Below, one piece after another: positions 62,133 through 64,000 of a stretch of DNA of 64,000 nucleotides. The position numbers and the translations under genes were made by a program. Below the pieces are notes generated by a model, which saw nothing but the letters and a program-made list of their open reading frames with translations, was not told where the DNA came from and ran no database searches. Numbering within the stretch: position 1 is the stretch's first letter; every line of letters starts with the position of its first letter. Origin of the DNA: Erythrobacteraceae bacterium Alg239-R51 (GTDB taxonomy: Bacteria; Pseudomonadota; Alphaproteobacteria; Sphingomonadales; Sphingomonadaceae); contig CAMZOI010000003.1 in assembly GCA_947331495.1 (NCBI GenBank), positions 87,031-151,030 on the forward strand, given 5' to 3'.

Positions 62133-63485
62133 TCAATTCTGCGCTGCTTTCCACGCGCCCATCGAACCCAGGTACACATCCACATTGTCAAAGCCGTGGG
62201 CGTCGAGCCAGCCTGCCGCCACTGTCGCCCGCATTCCGCTCGCGCACATGAGGGTGTAGCTGCGGGCCGGGTCCAGATCCTGCCAGCGCTTAGACAGTTC
62301 GCCGACATAAATATGCTCCGAGCCGTCGATCGCGGCTGCCGCCCGTTCATCGGCATCACGCACATCGAGCAGTGTCCATTCGTTGTGTTCGCCGGTCAGC
62401 CGCCGTTCGACTGTTTCGGTATCCACCATCGGAATCGATCGCATCTTCTTGCCCGCCGCCGCCGCGGGCACCACGCCTACGTAACCACCCAGAACGTTGT
62501 CCAGTGCAATGCGGACCAGGTGTTCCATGGCAGTATTCAGCTGGCCCTGCGACGAGGCGATCAGGGCGACACTCTCCCCTTCGCCGATAAACCACCCCGC
62601 AAAGGCGGGGATCATCCCAACCGGGAGATTGATACTGCCGGGCAGATGGCCCGACGCATAGGCGAGCGGCTCGCGGATATCGACGAGGTGGTCCGCGCCG
62701 CATTCGCCTAGCTCCTGTAGCGACATCGGTTTCGGCTCAATGACCCGCGGAGCGGGACTCCCGCCCTCCAGGTTCAGCCGCTCCATCAACCTGAAATAGG
62801 GAGGCTGATAATGGTTCTCTCCCACCTTGAAGTCGATAAAGGCTTCGCGGTCCTCGATCTGCAGCCGCGGATTGTTGTGCCGCTCGTGGCCCACGCTTGA
62901 GAACTCGCGGTCGGCCATGCCCGACCCGCAAACAGAACCGGCGCCGTGGGCCGGATAAATGATGGCCTGATCGCCCAGGTCGCAGATCTTGCGCAGGGAA
63001 TCATAGAGCAGGCCTGCGACCTCGCGTTTGCGGTCGGGATAGAAGTCGGTGCGTCCGACGTCGCCGACGAACAAGACGTCGCCGGTAAACACGGCAACGG
63101 CTTTCTCCGGATATTCGGTGTCGAACAATGCGTAGGCGAGATGATCGAATGTATGGCCCGGCGTCTCCAATACGCGGAATTCGAGCTGGCCGACGCGATA
63201 GCTGTCGCCCTCGCACGTCGTTTGCGCATAGACGACTTCGCCATCGGCGTTCGGGCCGTGCAGCACCTTTGCCCCGGTCATGTCGGCCAGGACCGCTGCG
63301 CCGGAAACGAGGTCCTCATTACGATGCGTCTCGAAAATATGCGTGATCGCCAAGCCTTCGGCGCGGGCCTTCTCGATATAGATGTCGCAATCGCGGCGCG
63401 GATCGATCACTGCCGCCTGCCCGCCGGACCCGACGAGATAGGACAGATGGGATAGGCCGGGTGTCTTGATTTTTTCGAGAAGCAT
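62133..63485 (-). CDS. MBL-fold protein with two rhodanese domains
   Basis: A 450-residue protein: an N-terminal metallo-beta-lactamase fold (about 1-240) of the persulfide-dioxygenase-like group (FETHRNEDLVSGA, ETPGHTFDHLAY, FTGDVLFVGDVGRTDFY, YPAHGAGSVCGSGM) and two rhodanese domains. The usual HxHxDH metal motif reads HRNEDL here, so metal binding is altered. The second rhodanese loop is CASGMR with its cysteine; the first loop (ASSQGQ) lacks one. Probably acts in sulfur or persulfide metabolism. The ATG at 63485 is used. Confidence 0.88.
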   Translation of the reverse strand: MLLEKIKTPGLSHLSYLVGSGGQAAVIDPRRDCDIYIEKARAEGLAITHIFETHRNEDLVSGAAVLADMTGAKVLHGPNADGEVVYAQTTCEGDSYRVGQLEFRVLETPGHTFDHLAYALFDTEYPEKAVAVFTGDVLFVGDVGRTDFYPDRKREVAGLLYDSLRKICDLGDQAIIYPAHGAGSVCGSGMADREFSSVGHERHNNPRLQIEDREAFIDFKVGENHYQPPYFRLMERLNLEGGSPAPRVIEPKPMSLQELGECGADHLVDIREPLAYASGHLPGSINLPVGMIPAFAGWFIGEGESVALIASSQGQLNTAMEHLVRIALDNVLGGYVGVVPAAAAGKKMRSIPMVDTETVERRLTGEHNEWTLLDVRDADERAAAAIDGSEHIYVGELSKRWQDLDPARSYTLMCASGMRATVAAGWLDAHGFDNVDVYLGSMGAWKAAQN

Positions 63486-63695
63486 GATGAGTTTCCTTCT
63501 GGTCGGTTTACGAGGGGATGCGGTCAGGCCGAAAGCAGGCCTCCGAGCAAAACGGTTGGCAACCGTAAAGGATTGCGAGTTCACAGGAAAAGTGCCGCCT
63601 GTGCGGACGATGAGGAAAAACAAGTGCGTCGAGAATGCCTATAGCGATGGACGCCGAGAGATATGCCAATCTCGATTTCCTTTTTGGATATTCGT

Positions 63696-64000
63696 TCATA
63701 TCAAACCTCGAGCGATATCGTCGGGCAGAGACGGATCGGCATTATCCCGCGACAATTCGCGAAACGCGCGGTTCTGCGACAGGAACACACGCCCGCCGAT
63801 TTTCTCGAGAAATTCGGTTCGCTTGAGCCGATCCATCACCGGGCCTTTAACTTCCGATAGGTGGAGGTCGATCCCGCTATCGGAGAGCCGGTGATTGATC
63901 GCCTCGAGGCTTTCCAGGCCCGAGGCGTCCACTTCGTTGACCGCACTGCACATCAGGATGACGTGGCGCACCTCTGGCTGGTCCGCGACGCGCTCGAGCA
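63696..64000 (-). CDS. SulP family anion transporter, C-terminal STAS domain (partial)
   Basis: The last 100 or so codons of a gene that continues past the window edge. The segment VILMCSAVNEVDASGLESLEAINHRL and LSEVKGPVMDRLKRTEFLEKIG is a STAS domain as found at the C-terminus of SulP sulfate/bicarbonate permeases. The reading frame is open to the end of the window, so the transporter part is presumably further along. It lies upstream of the MBL-rhodanese gene on the same strand, fitting sulfur metabolism. Confidence 0.82.
   Translation of the reverse strand, partial: LERVADQPEVRHVILMCSAVNEVDASGLESLEAINHRLSDSGIDLHLSEVKGPVMDRLKRTEFLEKIGGRVFLSQNRAFRELSRDNADPSLPDDIARGLI

Noticed and set aside
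63508..63699. 63-codon minus-strand frame whose start overlaps the SulP stop as ATGA
   Set aside because: Only the first 20 residues look protein-like; the rest is Cys/Arg/Pro-rich text typical of non-coding frames. Not listed as a gene.
1..64000. CRISPR arrays, rRNA and tRNA genes
   Set aside because: No regularly spaced direct repeats and no rRNA or convincing tRNA sequence were seen by eye; a tRNA scan was not possible.

Overview
The window reads as high-GC alphaproteobacterial DNA. Tat-secreted multicopper oxidases, a TonB receptor, PQQ glucose dehydrogenase and the style of the czc/cus operons suggest a sphingomonad (Sphingomonadaceae or Erythrobacteraceae); this is inference, with no rRNA or housekeeping marker to test it. 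It is a dense heavy-metal resistance region of island or plasmid type: many ATGA-overlapping operons, one complete insertion sequence and several gene remnants. I saw no rRNA, convincing tRNA, CRISPR array, replication gene or conjugation gene.

Layout. 1-6540 (minus strand): a peroxiredoxin, a CYP152-type P450, an AraC regulator and a fatty-acid-hydroxylase/sterol-desaturase gene cut by a complete IS66-family element (415-3167, 8-bp target duplication). 6734-14524 (minus): one long operon CDF transporter - cytochrome c/FTR1 permease - multicopper oxidase - acetolactate-synthase-like enzyme - aldehyde dehydrogenase - LspA, driven by a 19-bp-spacer MerR-type promoter and facing a CadR/PbrR-like regulator gene (14611-15024). 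15355-25977 (plus): a czc operon (small exported protein, CzcC, CzcB, CzcA) continuing into an STAS protein, two CDF transporters, a CaCA exchanger and two unknowns. 26418-34462: a TonB receptor, a second MerR/CDF/YnfA unit with its own MerR-type promoter, a membrane protein, an SDR-SPW-VKOR-like fusion and a CBS-domain protein. 34576-45407 (plus): a copper/silver operon (small exported protein, CusC, CusB fused to a CusF domain, CusA, CusF, a mini membrane protein, multicopper oxidase, Cu P-type ATPase). 45537-53783 (minus): a CnrY/CnrX/CnrH-like sensor, anti-sigma and ECF sigma set followed by CopA, CopB, an NTF2-like protein, a PepSY protein and glucose dehydrogenase. 53936-59543 (plus): DUF2231, lipoprotein, DUF411, DUF5676, APC permease, glutaredoxin-MauE fusion, small potassium-channel-like protein, DUF305 protein and lipoprotein, ending in a structured element and a strong terminator. 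59754-64000: an NAD(P)-binding protein, a small unknown, truncated gene remnants, an MBL/rhodanese protein and the end of a SulP transporter.

How it fits together. Divalent cations (Zn/Cd/Co/Pb) would be handled by CzcCBA, four CDF proteins and the CadR/PbrR-type circuits; copper/silver by CusCBAF, the P-type ATPase, three multicopper oxidases and CopB. The strongest new observation is a 26-base element, TGmGGGGA-N13-GCGTA, found three times around the ECF sigma locus: before the anti-sigma gene, before copA, and before the divergent DUF2231 operon. It looks like the promoter of a self-contained ECF regulon with a CnrX-type sensor controlling copper genes. The other two points worth following are the metal-promoter-driven operon that contains two carbon-metabolism enzymes, and a multi-stem RNA-like element at 59550-59712.
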